NCBI GenBank assembly: GCA_937927975.1
Contig: CALEZT010000173.1
Coordinates: 19,969-83,968, forward strand
DNA: 64,000 nt
Source: an uncultured Phycisphaerales bacterium
GTDB taxonomy: Bacteria; Planctomycetota; Phycisphaerae; Sedimentisphaerales; Anaerobacaceae
Direction of reading: 5' to 3'
Every line of letters starts with the position of its first letter. Position 1 is the first letter of the stretch. This document shows, piece after piece, positions 46,251 to 54,263 of this stretch. Below the pieces are notes generated by a model that made no database searches, was not told the DNA's origin, and saw nothing but the letters and a program-made list of their open reading frames with translations. The translations under genes and the position numbers were made by a program.

Positions 46251-47942
46251 GTGAATAGGATGGATATCATCTTTCGTAGTACGCTTTGGCTCGGATGCAT
46301 CATTGCGCTGTTCGTCGGACAAATAGTGCACGCTGACTTCACTATTGGCACTCCCATGAATGTCGGTGCAGCGGTCAACTCATCCGCCAATGACGTAACG
46401 CCTGGCGTAAGCACCGATGGCTTGTGTCTGTATTTCTCGTCCGACCGCGGGGGCGGATATGGAAGTGTTGACATATGGATGACGCAACGCCCGACGCCTC
46501 AATCGCCCTGGGAGGCGCCTACGAATCTCGGGCCAAGCGTCAACAGTTCAGCCCTTGAGACAGCTCCAAGTCTTTCAGCGGATGGATTATCGATGTTCTT
46601 CTCTGACGGCATCCGCGGCATGAATGTCCCACCACGTGTGGGAGGCCAAGGAGGTGCTGATCTCTGGATGACGACTCGCGTGAACCTTAGTGCCCCGTGG
46701 GAAGTACCTATCAATCTGGGTCCGGTGGTCAACAGTCAGTATTGGGAGGGTGAGCCTGCGCTGTCCAGTGATGGATTGTCCTTGTACTTCGCGTCGGACC
46801 GCCCAGGTGGCTACGGTGGCCTCGATATCTACATGTCCACGCGTCCGACGAAGAGTGACGCATGGGGGACTCCGGTCAATCTCGGACCTATCATCAATGG
46901 CAGCGGGTTTGAAGCAGGGCCGAGCATATCGGCGGACGGCCGAGCCGTCTTCTTCTGCAGAATGGCGGGGAGCGATGATTACGACTTGTGGATGACCACT
47001 CGCAGAACGCCAGCCAGCGAGTGGGAGCCGGTAGTCCATCTCGGTCCTGGTATCAACACCTCCGGCTACATGGCCCACGACTGGGGTCCGGAGATCTCGT
47101 CGGACGCCTTGACCCTGTACTTCTCGGCCAAACGCGCGGGTGGAGCAGGCGGGTACGATTTGTGGCAAGCACCGATCATTCCCGTCGGGATCCTCGACTC
47201 CAATGGCAACGGAAGCGTGGACATCGGTGACCTCGTTCGATTGATCGAGGCATGGGGCCAGGACCAACCGCTGCTCGATATTGCCCCAGCTCCCTTTGGC
47301 GACGGAACCATCGACAGGGAAGACCTCGAATGGCTTATGGCCCATTGGGGCCAGCCGGTGGATGATCCTACCTTGCTGGGACATTGGCCTTTGGACGAGA
47401 CTGCCGGCCTGGTGGCGTACGATCTGGTGGGCGGGAACAACGCGACGATCATAGGGTTGCCCCAATGGCGCCCGCAGGATGGGAGTATCGACGGTGCACT
47501 GGAGCTGAATGGAAAGACGTTCGTGACAGCCAAGTCGGCCCTGAATCCGGCGACCGGCCCGTTCAGCGTTCTGGCCTGGGTCAAAGGCGGTGCTCCCGGA
47601 CAAACCGTCGTTTCCCAAGCAGGCGGCGCGAACTGGCTGATGGCTGATGCCGTCCATGGTGCATTGATGACCGAGTTGTCAAAGACCGCCCAACCTGGGA
47701 ACGCTCCATCGTCGCAGATGGTGATCACGGATGGCAATTGGCATCGAATTGCTTTCACGTGGGATGGTGCGAACCGCCGGCTTTACGTCGATAGCGTTCT
47801 TGCCGCTGAGGACGTTCAGGAAAGCCTTGCAGCTTCCTCGGGCAATCTCGTCCTCGGCGCCTCCAAGAATATGGCCCCCGCCACCTTCTGGTCCGGCCTG
47901 ATTGATGACGTACGCATCTACGAACGGGCCGTAATGCCTTGA
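46251..47942 (+). CDS. Secreted PD40 propeller protein with dockerin and LamG domains
   Basis: A GTG at 46251 with AGGGA upstream starts a signal peptide (LWLGCIIALFVGQIVHA); an ATG at 46260 is the alternative. Five PD40-like blades follow (about 40-305; repeats of S-x-D-G-L-x-L-Y-F-x-S-D-R and D-x-W-M-T-T-R). A type-I dockerin-like segment covers about 312-370, with two calcium loops (DSNGNGSVDIGDLVRL and FGDGTIDREDLEWL), and a LamG domain (about 380-563) ends at DDVRIYERAVMP. Dockerins usually dock to cohesins; in planctomycetes they are common without known cohesins. PD40 plus LamG repeats the ectodomain make-up of the kinase encoded just before. Confidence 0.85.
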   Translation: MNRMDIIFRSTLWLGCIIALFVGQIVHADFTIGTPMNVGAAVNSSANDVTPGVSTDGLCLYFSSDRGGGYGSVDIWMTQRPTPQSPWEAPTNLGPSVNSSALETAPSLSADGLSMFFSDGIRGMNVPPRVGGQGGADLWMTTRVNLSAPWEVPINLGPVVNSQYWEGEPALSSDGLSLYFASDRPGGYGGLDIYMSTRPTKSDAWGTPVNLGPIINGSGFEAGPSISADGRAVFFCRMAGSDDYDLWMTTRRTPASEWEPVVHLGPGINTSGYMAHDWGPEISSDALTLYFSAKRAGGAGGYDLWQAPIIPVGILDSNGNGSVDIGDLVRLIEAWGQDQPLLDIAPAPFGDGTIDREDLEWLMAHWGQPVDDPTLLGHWPLDETAGLVAYDLVGGNNATIIGLPQWRPQDGSIDGALELNGKTFVTAKSALNPATGPFSVLAWVKGGAPGQTVVSQAGGANWLMADAVHGALMTELSKTAQPGNAPSSQMVITDGNWHRIAFTWDGANRRLYVDSVLAAEDVQESLAASSGNLVLGASKNMAPATFWSGLIDDVRIYERAVMP

Positions 47943-48081
47943 GACAGTGATGACACTTCGGACCCAGAACCGGGAGTTCTGAGATGAGACTGGCCTGCAA
48001 TCCACCCTATCGGTGACAACTTGGCTGTTTGGCCTTGCGTGTCGTTGACTCTGTCGCTCTTCTTTGGAAGGAGGTACGTTC

Positions 48082-50556
48082 ATGTGTACGAGGAGAAGTA
48101 CTTTGTGTCTTTCGGCGATCGTTCTGATGATCGCCGGCAGCGGCGCAATCTCGCAAACAACGGAGGAACTGCTTGCGATCCGATACGCCTCCGACCAGGC
48201 CGTAAACGCGCACGACCTGGATGCCCAGATGGCTTACTGGGCCGAGGACTGCACGTATGTCTTTGGGGCGCTGCCTACTCCGTTTCGGGGAAAAGAGGCG
48301 ATACGGAGCTTCTTCGAAAGCCTTTATGCCGGGATTCCCGATTTCACAACCACCGAGGGCGTCGCTTGGGCCACAGGCAATACTGTGGTCGTGGAGCACG
48401 TCGCCAGCGGAACCCATCTCGGGGAATGGATGGGAATCCCCCCGACGGGGCGTCCGATCGTGCTGCCTCATATCGACATCTACGAATTTGAAGGAACAAA
48501 AGTCAAATGGGCGGCCAGCTTTGGGGACATGGCCGGGGTGATGATGCAGCTCGGCGTGATGCCGCCGGTGCAGATGCCGGCGTTGGTTCCGTCCTACCCC
48601 ATACCCGAGCCGGAACCGACAGGCCTGTCGCCGGTCGCAGCGGCGAAGCAGGCACAGGCGAGGTTCAACGCTCATGATCTGCCGGGACATTCGCGCATGC
48701 AGAGCGAGGACGACGACATTTTCATCGCCGCTGTCGGGCTCCCAATGAACCGGGACTCGTGGGCGGCGATGCAAGAGATGTACTTCTTGGGATTTCCCGA
48801 CCTGCAGGTGTTCCCCACGCGGTTTGTCGACCTGGGCGATGGCTGGGTGCTGTCCGAGTGCACCTGGGCGGGCACTCACAATGGGCCCTTCTTCGGCATT
48901 CCGGCCACGGGGGCCCATACCGCGGTTCGGGGCGCCATGCTGTATCGATACGATGCCCAAGGCCTCGAAAAGGCGATTCATGTCTACTACGACAACTTGA
49001 CCGTTCTGAACCAGATCATGCCGGCGGAACCGCAGCCGGTGAACCCAGGCGTTCAGGGGCTGCTGGCGCATTATGACTTCGAGAACGACGCTCGGGATGG
49101 GTCGGGCAACGGCTATAACGGCACGCTCCTCGGCAATGCGCACGTCGCCGACGGCGTCCTGGTCCTCGACGGGACCGATGACGCGGTCGCGGTGCCCAGA
49201 ATCGGTGGAGCAGGAGCCGTCTTCGGGCAGGCCAGCTACTCCCTGTGGGTCCATCCCACGGTCAATCCCGCTCCCCTGGATTTCTCCGGCGGGATGAACA
49301 CGAACGTGTGGGGAGCCGGCGCGATCCACTTCAAACTCAGAAACGGCATGGTCAACGTCGGCATCAGCGGCCTGGCCGGCGGCGATCTGCAGGGCAAGAC
49401 GGTCGTTGCCCCCGACATATGGAGCCACATGGCGTTGACGGTCTCGGATACCACGGTCTCGCTGTACCTGAACGGCCATCTGGAGGATTCTCGCACGCTC
49501 GCGGCGCCGTTGACCAATCTCATTCTCGGGGACGCCGCGATCGGCGCCTGGAACCAGAACGGCACGAACATCCAGAGGGAACTGACGGGCTTCATGGACA
49601 ATGTTCGAATCTACGGCCGCGCGCTGTCGGCAGTCGAAGTCCTGTGGCTGGCCGGCTACCGCCAGAACGACCCGGAGGCCAACAAGGTCGTCGCCCGGCG
49701 TTTCTTCGAGGAGATGTGGAATCAGAGGCGTCTGGATATCGTGGATGAGCTGATCACGCCGGACATGGTCGGCCATGCGCCGACCGGGGAGTTCGCCGGC
49801 TACAAGGGCGAAATGCAGACGATCTCGGGAAACCTCGTGTCCTTTCCGGACCTGCAGATCACGATCGACGACATCATTGCCGAGGGGAACAAGGTCGCTC
49901 TGCGGACCTCCTATGCCGGCACGCACACGGGACCCCTGGGCCCGATGCCGCCGACGGGAAAGCCGATCCGGATGACGGGCAACATCATCTTCCGCTTTGA
50001 GGACGGCAAGGTGGCGGAGGCGTGGTCCTTCGCCGACATGCTCGGTCTCATGCAGCAGCTCGGGGCCGCGAGCCCGCCGCGTCCGACGCCAGAGGATTAT
50101 GCCTGGAGCGCGCCCTCGGAAGCGACAGGCGATCCCGGCGATCCCGAGGCCAACAAGGCGATGGTCAGGAGGTTCATTGATGAGGCATGGAATCAACAAG
50201 ACGTGGCCGTGATGGACGAGCTGTTCTCCTCGGACGTGGTAAGCCACAATCCCCCGATTGAGTACATGTACGGTCCAAGCAATCTCGATATCCTGAGGCA
50301 AGGGGTCACCGATTATCTGACTGCCTATCCCGATCTCAACGTGGTTCTGGAGGATATGGTTGCCGAAGGGAATCTGGTCAGTGCACGCTGGACAGGGAGC
50401 GGCACCCATCTCGGCGCGTTGATGGGGATGCCCCCCACAGGCGACCCGGTGACCTTTGCCGGGGTTACCACGTACCGATTTGCGAACGGGAAGATTGTGG
50501 AGTTGTGGTGGGCCTGGGACACCATGGGCATGATGCGGCAGATCACGCAGCCATGA
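48082..50556 (+). CDS. Secreted protein with four SnoaL-like domains around a LamG domain
   Basis: AAGGAGGT at 48068-48075 fixes the ATG at 48082, which opens a signal peptide (TLCLSAIVLMIAGSGAIS). Of 824 residues, SnoaL/NTF2-like domains lie at about 26-160, 181-313, 530-663 and 690-823, and a LamG domain at about 327-521 (ending DNVRIYGRALS). All four SnoaL units keep the barrel motif G-T-H-x-G and a P-T-G or A-T-G turn (GTHLGEWMGIPPTG, GTHNGPFFGIPATG, GTHTGPLGPMPPTG, GTHLGALMGMPPTG). SnoaL-like proteins include polyketide cyclases and many uncharacterised NTF2-fold proteins, normally single-domain and cytoplasmic. A secreted four-fold form is unusual; function unknown. Confidence 0.88.
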   Translation: MCTRRSTLCLSAIVLMIAGSGAISQTTEELLAIRYASDQAVNAHDLDAQMAYWAEDCTYVFGALPTPFRGKEAIRSFFESLYAGIPDFTTTEGVAWATGNTVVVEHVASGTHLGEWMGIPPTGRPIVLPHIDIYEFEGTKVKWAASFGDMAGVMMQLGVMPPVQMPALVPSYPIPEPEPTGLSPVAAAKQAQARFNAHDLPGHSRMQSEDDDIFIAAVGLPMNRDSWAAMQEMYFLGFPDLQVFPTRFVDLGDGWVLSECTWAGTHNGPFFGIPATGAHTAVRGAMLYRYDAQGLEKAIHVYYDNLTVLNQIMPAEPQPVNPGVQGLLAHYDFENDARDGSGNGYNGTLLGNAHVADGVLVLDGTDDAVAVPRIGGAGAVFGQASYSLWVHPTVNPAPLDFSGGMNTNVWGAGAIHFKLRNGMVNVGISGLAGGDLQGKTVVAPDIWSHMALTVSDTTVSLYLNGHLEDSRTLAAPLTNLILGDAAIGAWNQNGTNIQRELTGFMDNVRIYGRALSAVEVLWLAGYRQNDPEANKVVARRFFEEMWNQRRLDIVDELITPDMVGHAPTGEFAGYKGEMQTISGNLVSFPDLQITIDDIIAEGNKVALRTSYAGTHTGPLGPMPPTGKPIRMTGNIIFRFEDGKVAEAWSFADMLGLMQQLGAASPPRPTPEDYAWSAPSEATGDPGDPEANKAMVRRFIDEAWNQQDVAVMDELFSSDVVSHNPPIEYMYGPSNLDILRQGVTDYLTAYPDLNVVLEDMVAEGNLVSARWTGSGTHLGALMGMPPTGDPVTFAGVTTYRFANGKIVELWWAWDTMGMMRQITQP

Positions 50557-50601
50557 ATTGAGTCTTGACTGGAATCTCGATCACTTACGGGAGACGGCGC
50601 T

Positions 50602-50633
50602 GAGGGCTGTGGGGCATGCCCACAGCCCTTTCC
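50602..50633 (+). terminator. Hairpin terminator after the SnoaL/LamG gene
   Basis: AGGGCTGTGGG (50603-50613) pairs perfectly with CCCACAGCCCT (50619-50629) around a five-base loop, followed by TTTCC. It lies 46 bases after the stop codon at 50556. Confidence 0.8.
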
Positions 50634-50665
50634 TTGCTGGGTTCGATGACCACAATGGAACGATG

Positions 50666-50700
50666 TATAAATAGGGACTGTTCCCCGGCCCCTAGGCCGC
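50666..50700. repeat. REP-like element with AATAGGGACTG core, copy 2
   Basis: TAAATAGGGACTGTTCCCCGG followed by CCCCTAGGCC; the same 11-base core as the element at 36978. It opens an 884-base gene-poor stretch (50557-51440). Confidence 0.6.
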
Positions 50701-50845
50701 CAGTGACGCCGTGAGGCGTTTCTTCGTCTTCCCTCAGGAGGCGACCGGGGCGACGCTCTGGACGAGGCGATCACGCCCGATGCGGGCGTGCAGGGGAGGT
50801 TCACCGCTTTTCGCCGGCAGCATGGCGGCAGAGGCGGACTGCTCC

Positions 50846-51018
50846 GGATTCCGCCGCGAGCGGCGGGAGTTTACCGCTTTGCGGCCACCAGCAGTAGGCG
50901 TGCTACGCACGGCCCAGACACGATCCCGCCGGTCACAAGCGAGCGTGTCGCTCGCGCATCAAGCCGGAGGCCCCAACGCGAAAAACTCCCCCCGCACGAC
51001 CGCCTCGGGCGTGCCTGG
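50846..51018. repeat. Dispersed GC-rich repeat, long copy
   Basis: The segment opens GGATTCCGCCGC and CGGCGGGAGTTTACCGC, passes GCCACCAGCA, and ends AAAACTCCCCCCGCACGACC then CGGGCGTGCC. The same blocks in the same order, with a shorter centre, occur at 62096-62205. The ends are imperfect inverted repeats (GGCGGGAGTTT and AAAACTCCCCC). No coding capacity is convincing. Confidence 0.65.
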
Positions 51019-51072
51019 ATCAGAAAGTACGAAAAAAACCGGATGAGCCCAAAAAATACGTAGAAATACGTA

Positions 51073-51101
51073 TTGACACACAGCCGGGCCGGGCATAGGA
51101 T
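51073..51101 (+). promoter_or_regulatory. Near-consensus sigma-70 promoter
   Basis: A perfect TTGACA (51073-51078) and TAGGAT (51096-51101, four of six) are spaced by exactly 17 bases. Two TACGTA hexamers separated by GAAA lie immediately upstream (51056-51072), a possible operator. It points towards the beta-propeller gene 340 bases downstream, with a gene-like fragment and a TC microsatellite in the leader. Confidence 0.55.
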
Positions 51102-51109
51102 TCCAGAGC

Positions 51110-51265
51110 CGCTTGGTCCAGAGTGTATTCTCTGTCGAGTGCGCTGGGTTGGAGGCAAACGAGGCTACCGAGTATCTGAGGGTCTTCCATGACGCCTGGA
51201 AACCGAGTGGCAAGGGTCCGGTTCCGCTCCCACCGCCGACCGTGCCTTCCGGAGACTTGGAGTAG
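51110..51265 (+). pseudogene. Short coding-like fragment of an unidentified gene
   Basis: One frame reads like the end of a protein (LEANEATEYLRVFHDAWKPS, then PVPLPPPTVPSGDLE) and stops at TAG 51263-51265. There is no start codon with a ribosome binding site, and the frame begins inside the promoter region. It may be a gene remnant or chance. It is not recognised. Confidence 0.25.
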
Positions 51266-51294
51266 GCAGTCCCTACCAGGTCGCCGTGGGGCCG

Positions 51295-51334
<40 letters not shown>

Positions 51335-51440
51335 AGCGCGTCCTCCGCCTGATTCTGGTGCAGTGCACATCAGGATCGATCCACTTCATTCGTTCACGAT
51401 CGCAGGACGGAATCCCCCCACTTGATCGAAGGAGGTCATC

Positions 51441-53009
51441 ATGAAATCGACAAGAACTGATGCCACTATGAAACGATCATACCTGATCATGCCCCTGTTC
51501 GCCCTATTCCTCACGCTGTCCACATATGCACAGAGTCTGCCGAGTGTTCCCGGCTTTAGCGTGGCGGTATATGCCACTGATCCGATGCTGCAGACGAGCA
51601 ATTCAATGTGCTTTGCGCCGGATGGCACGATTTACGCAAGTAATGCAAGCTACTCGACCTCATTGGGCATCTTCCGCATTGCTCCAGGGGGTGGGCCTGG
51701 TTCTGTGACTTCATACGGCGACCTGCCGTGGTCCCCGCGTACCTGCGTGGGATATGATGCGTCTGGGTTGGTCTCGGGAACCGCAGGGTCAATTCTGGTG
51801 TCTGGAGGTTCGAACAACCCGCCCTATATGGCCAAAATCCTCTCCGATGGCACCGCTGTGAGACTGTGGCTACTCGAATCCCTCAACTTTGGAAATCCTT
51901 ATGATATGGCGTTTGACTCCACGGGACGTATGCTTTTCACTGACGTCAGCCAGAGCCATAGGGGCGTCTGCCAGAGCCGAGGCGAGAACCCGACAGTCTT
52001 GTTTACGTGTCCGACGTATCCGCAGAATGTTGTGGTGGACAGTGCTGACAACATCTATGTGAGTTGCCCAGAGGACCGTTTGCTTCGCTTCTATAAAGCG
52101 GATGGGACAGAATTGCGGCCCCCGATTCACACGGGCTATTACGGTTCGCGGAACATTCCGATTCCGATCGTGGTCGGGAAAGGTGGATCGTGGGGCGACG
52201 CCCTCTATGTACTGAGTGCCGATCAACTCAAGCGATTGGAGCCTTCCGGCGAGTTCACGACGGTTGGGACAGGATTCGAAGTGGAGCATTACGCTGACAT
52301 GGAGTTTGGTCCCGATGGGGCGCTCTACATACTGGACTACTCCTGTGTTAGGATTCTGAGGGTCACGCCACGAGTGTACTTGGAAGATGACCTGGGGCTT
52401 CCTTTGGATGGACAGAGCATCAAGGTCCAGCCGGCGTACGGCGGGAGTTGGGGGCCGGTGTTTGAAGGCGTGACGGAGGGGGATGGCGGCTTGCGTTGTG
52501 AGATGGACCCCGGCTACACGAAGATCCGGATGACCTTCAATCAGGCGTCGGTGGAGCAGACGGTTGCGGAACTCACCGCCTCCGGCTACACGTGGACCGC
52601 CGTCGCTGCAACGGTCAAGGTCATCGACTGGCAGGGCCAGGGCCTCGCGGGCGTGAAGGTCTCGCAGGGCGGTTCCACGTGGGTGGATCATGGCTACACC
52701 GACGGCGCCGGCGAACTGGGTCTTCACCTGTTCCCGAACAAGAGCTACAAATTCAAGGTCAGTGGCTCGCCCGTGAGCAACAGCAGCCAGACGAACTCGT
52801 TCTCCGTCCCCGGTCCGATCCAGTTCCAGACGGGTTACGTCGTATCCGCAGGCACGGCCATCCGCGGCTCGATTGGAGGGGCGTGGGTGCCCTATGCCTC
52901 GCCGGGCATGCATATTTTCCCTGGAACTTACAGCTTCGTGTTCAGTTCACCAACCCCTTCACCGCAGTCGGTTGTCGTCACCGCTGCGATTCCGACTCCC
53001 ATCCCATAG
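51441..53009 (+). CDS. Secreted NHL/SMP-30-like beta-propeller with carboxypeptidase-regulatory-like tail
   Basis: AAGGAGGT at 51429-51436 supports the ATG at 51441; a second ATG at 51468 would give a shorter n-region before the signal core (LIMPLFALFLTLSTYAQ). Residues about 35-320 form propeller blades (NSMCFAPDGTIYASNASY, YDMAFDSTGRMLFTD, NVVVDSADNIYVSCPEDRL, ADMEFGPDGALYILDYS). Residues about 325-522 are beta-rich and include Cna-B/carboxypeptidase-regulatory-like pieces (VKVIDWQGQGLAGVKVSQGG, TDGAGELGLHLFPNKSYKFK). No catalytic site is evident. The predicted place is periplasmic or extracellular. Codon use appears less GC-extreme than in neighbours, as in the 46-48 kb genes. Confidence 0.8.
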   Translation: MKSTRTDATMKRSYLIMPLFALFLTLSTYAQSLPSVPGFSVAVYATDPMLQTSNSMCFAPDGTIYASNASYSTSLGIFRIAPGGGPGSVTSYGDLPWSPRTCVGYDASGLVSGTAGSILVSGGSNNPPYMAKILSDGTAVRLWLLESLNFGNPYDMAFDSTGRMLFTDVSQSHRGVCQSRGENPTVLFTCPTYPQNVVVDSADNIYVSCPEDRLLRFYKADGTELRPPIHTGYYGSRNIPIPIVVGKGGSWGDALYVLSADQLKRLEPSGEFTTVGTGFEVEHYADMEFGPDGALYILDYSCVRILRVTPRVYLEDDLGLPLDGQSIKVQPAYGGSWGPVFEGVTEGDGGLRCEMDPGYTKIRMTFNQASVEQTVAELTASGYTWTAVAATVKVIDWQGQGLAGVKVSQGGSTWVDHGYTDGAGELGLHLFPNKSYKFKVSGSPVSNSSQTNSFSVPGPIQFQTGYVVSAGTAIRGSIGGAWVPYASPGMHIFPGTYSFVFSSPTPSPQSVVVTAAIPTPIP

Positions 53010-53077
53010 CGGATCGCACAAGCTGTCATCGCATGGAACGCGGTGGACGAACGACTTGTCAAAGACAACTCCAAGCA

Positions 53078-53111
53078 CCAAGGGCTGCGAACAGGTGTTC
53101 GCAGCCCTTGG
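53078..53111 (+). terminator. Very strong hairpin, probable terminator
   Basis: CCAAGGGCTGCGAACA (53078-53093) pairs without mismatch with TGTTCGCAGCCCTTGG (53096-53111) across a two-base loop. It lies 69 bases after the propeller stop. There is no T run after it. Confidence 0.7.
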
Positions 53112-53380
53112 AATTCTTGCGACATCCCAGCGATTCAGACGCCAGGCCCATCCGGTCTTTGTGTGCTCTTGTGGTTGCGGCACGCCCCAAGCGGTGTGCG
53201 TAGAGGATTATCCGCTTTGGGCCACCCCTCGGTACGCGACGGACGTCTCCGCTGGTATCCTGAGAGGCGCCAAACGCGATCCGTTCGCCTGGTCGAAGGC
53301 CTTTCCCTTTCACGAAGGGCAGCGGTCTGGAAAGCCTGGGCAAGTGAACGCAAAGGCTTGAAAGGAAAGGAGTTATATCT

Positions 53381-53408
53381 CGCGCAGAGACGCAGGGACG
53401 CAGAGAAG
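53381..53408. repeat. Short CGCAGAGA-type repeat
   Basis: CGCGCAGAGACGCAGGGACG followed by CAGAGAAG: imperfect tandem copies of a GACGCAGRG unit. It sits in the 1254-base gene-free stretch 53010-54263. Between 53112 and 53380 nothing recognisable was found. Confidence 0.5.
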
Positions 53409-53492
53409 ACAGAAGGCAGGAGGGAGGCAGGGTAAATGGGGATTGGCCTTCGGCCCGCGCCGCCGGGCATCCTGATTCGGCGGGCTGGCAGG

Positions 53493-53554
53493 CGAGCGTT
53501 TCTTCGCAGGTCGGGCGCCCGCGCCCGACCTTGCGAGACGAGCGAGGACGCTCG
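53493..53554. repeat. GC-rich nested palindrome
   Basis: Inner arms AGGTCGGGCGC (53508-53518) and GCGCCCGACCT (53521-53531) are perfect; outer arms CGAGCGT (53493-53499) and ACGCTCG (53548-53554) also pair. It would form a long hairpin on either strand. Confidence 0.75.
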
Positions 53555-53640
53555 TCCTACGAAGAGCTCAGCCACCGCGACTGCGACAGCACCCGGCAGA
53601 ACGGAATAACACGGATTCGGACTCATTCGCACGCGGGTCT

Positions 53641-53757
53641 TGTCATCCTGAACGAAGTGAAGGATCTGGCTCGCGACCGAGAGAAACCTCTCGTCCTGTG
53701 CCCAGGTTCCTTCGCGTTGCTCAGGACAGGCTCTTCGGCCGCGCCTCAGGACGACAA
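53641..53757. repeat. Dispersed inverted-repeat element, copy 2
   Basis: It begins TGTCATCCTGAACGAAG and GAAGGATCTGG, has an inner CCTTCGCGTTGCTCAGGAC, and ends CCTCAGGACGACAAA. Same family and similar arm arrangement as 8389-8507. The bases 53758-53985 after it show no gene. Confidence 0.65.
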
Positions 53758-53985
53758 ATCCTCGCCGCGCACGAGTCATTCCGAATTCGTATAGCCGGCG
53801 CACGACCGCCTCCTTCCGGTTCATCCGGAGGAGCCGCGAAAAGGGGTGTCCGCTTCTGGCTGCTGCTGTCGGTCGGAAAAGAGTGGTGATATTTTAGATT
53901 TTTGCGAAACAAACAGGGGTCCGGGGGCGTCTTGTATATGGGACGAGGGGCGTATCCCGGCGGTCCTTGTCGAGTCTCACACGGT

Positions 53986-54163
53986 TGCGAAACGAAGCCA
54001 ATTCCGAGGGAGTCTCAAGTGTGAAGCGTCAAGTTTCAAGCAGGAGAAGGCAAGAGAATGGCCTTCACCCTTGGTCGCGGACCGTTCATGCGAAACGAAG
54101 CCAATTCGCCGATCGGGGGACGGGTCTCCTGGCGCCGTCGGCGGAATTGGGTTCGTTTGTGCG
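53986..54163. repeat. Repeat with two identical 19-mers and one inverted copy
   Basis: TGCGAAACGAAGCCAATTC occurs identically at 53986-54004 and 54089-54107, and an imperfect inverted copy (GGAATTGGGTTCGTTTGTGC) at 54142-54161. The spacer between the two direct copies is 84 bases. The element lies 100 bases downstream of the minus-strand GH26 gene's stop. Confidence 0.8.
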
Positions 54164-54263
54164 GTAGTGTGTTCAGGGATTGTCCCTGCTAAGAAGACGG
54201 AAAGACAGGTAACGGTAATTGATCGCCTTATGGGCCTGCGGTCCCCGTTGTTTGGGCAGGCTC

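Noticed and set aside
46251..50556. Cellulosome-like cohesin/dockerin system
   Set aside because: One dockerin-like segment exists but no cohesin domain or scaffoldin was seen in the window.
53986..54107. Attachment-site direct repeats (two identical 19-mers)
   Set aside because: They are 84 bases apart with no integrase or tRNA nearby and an inverted third copy, which fits a dispersed repeat better.
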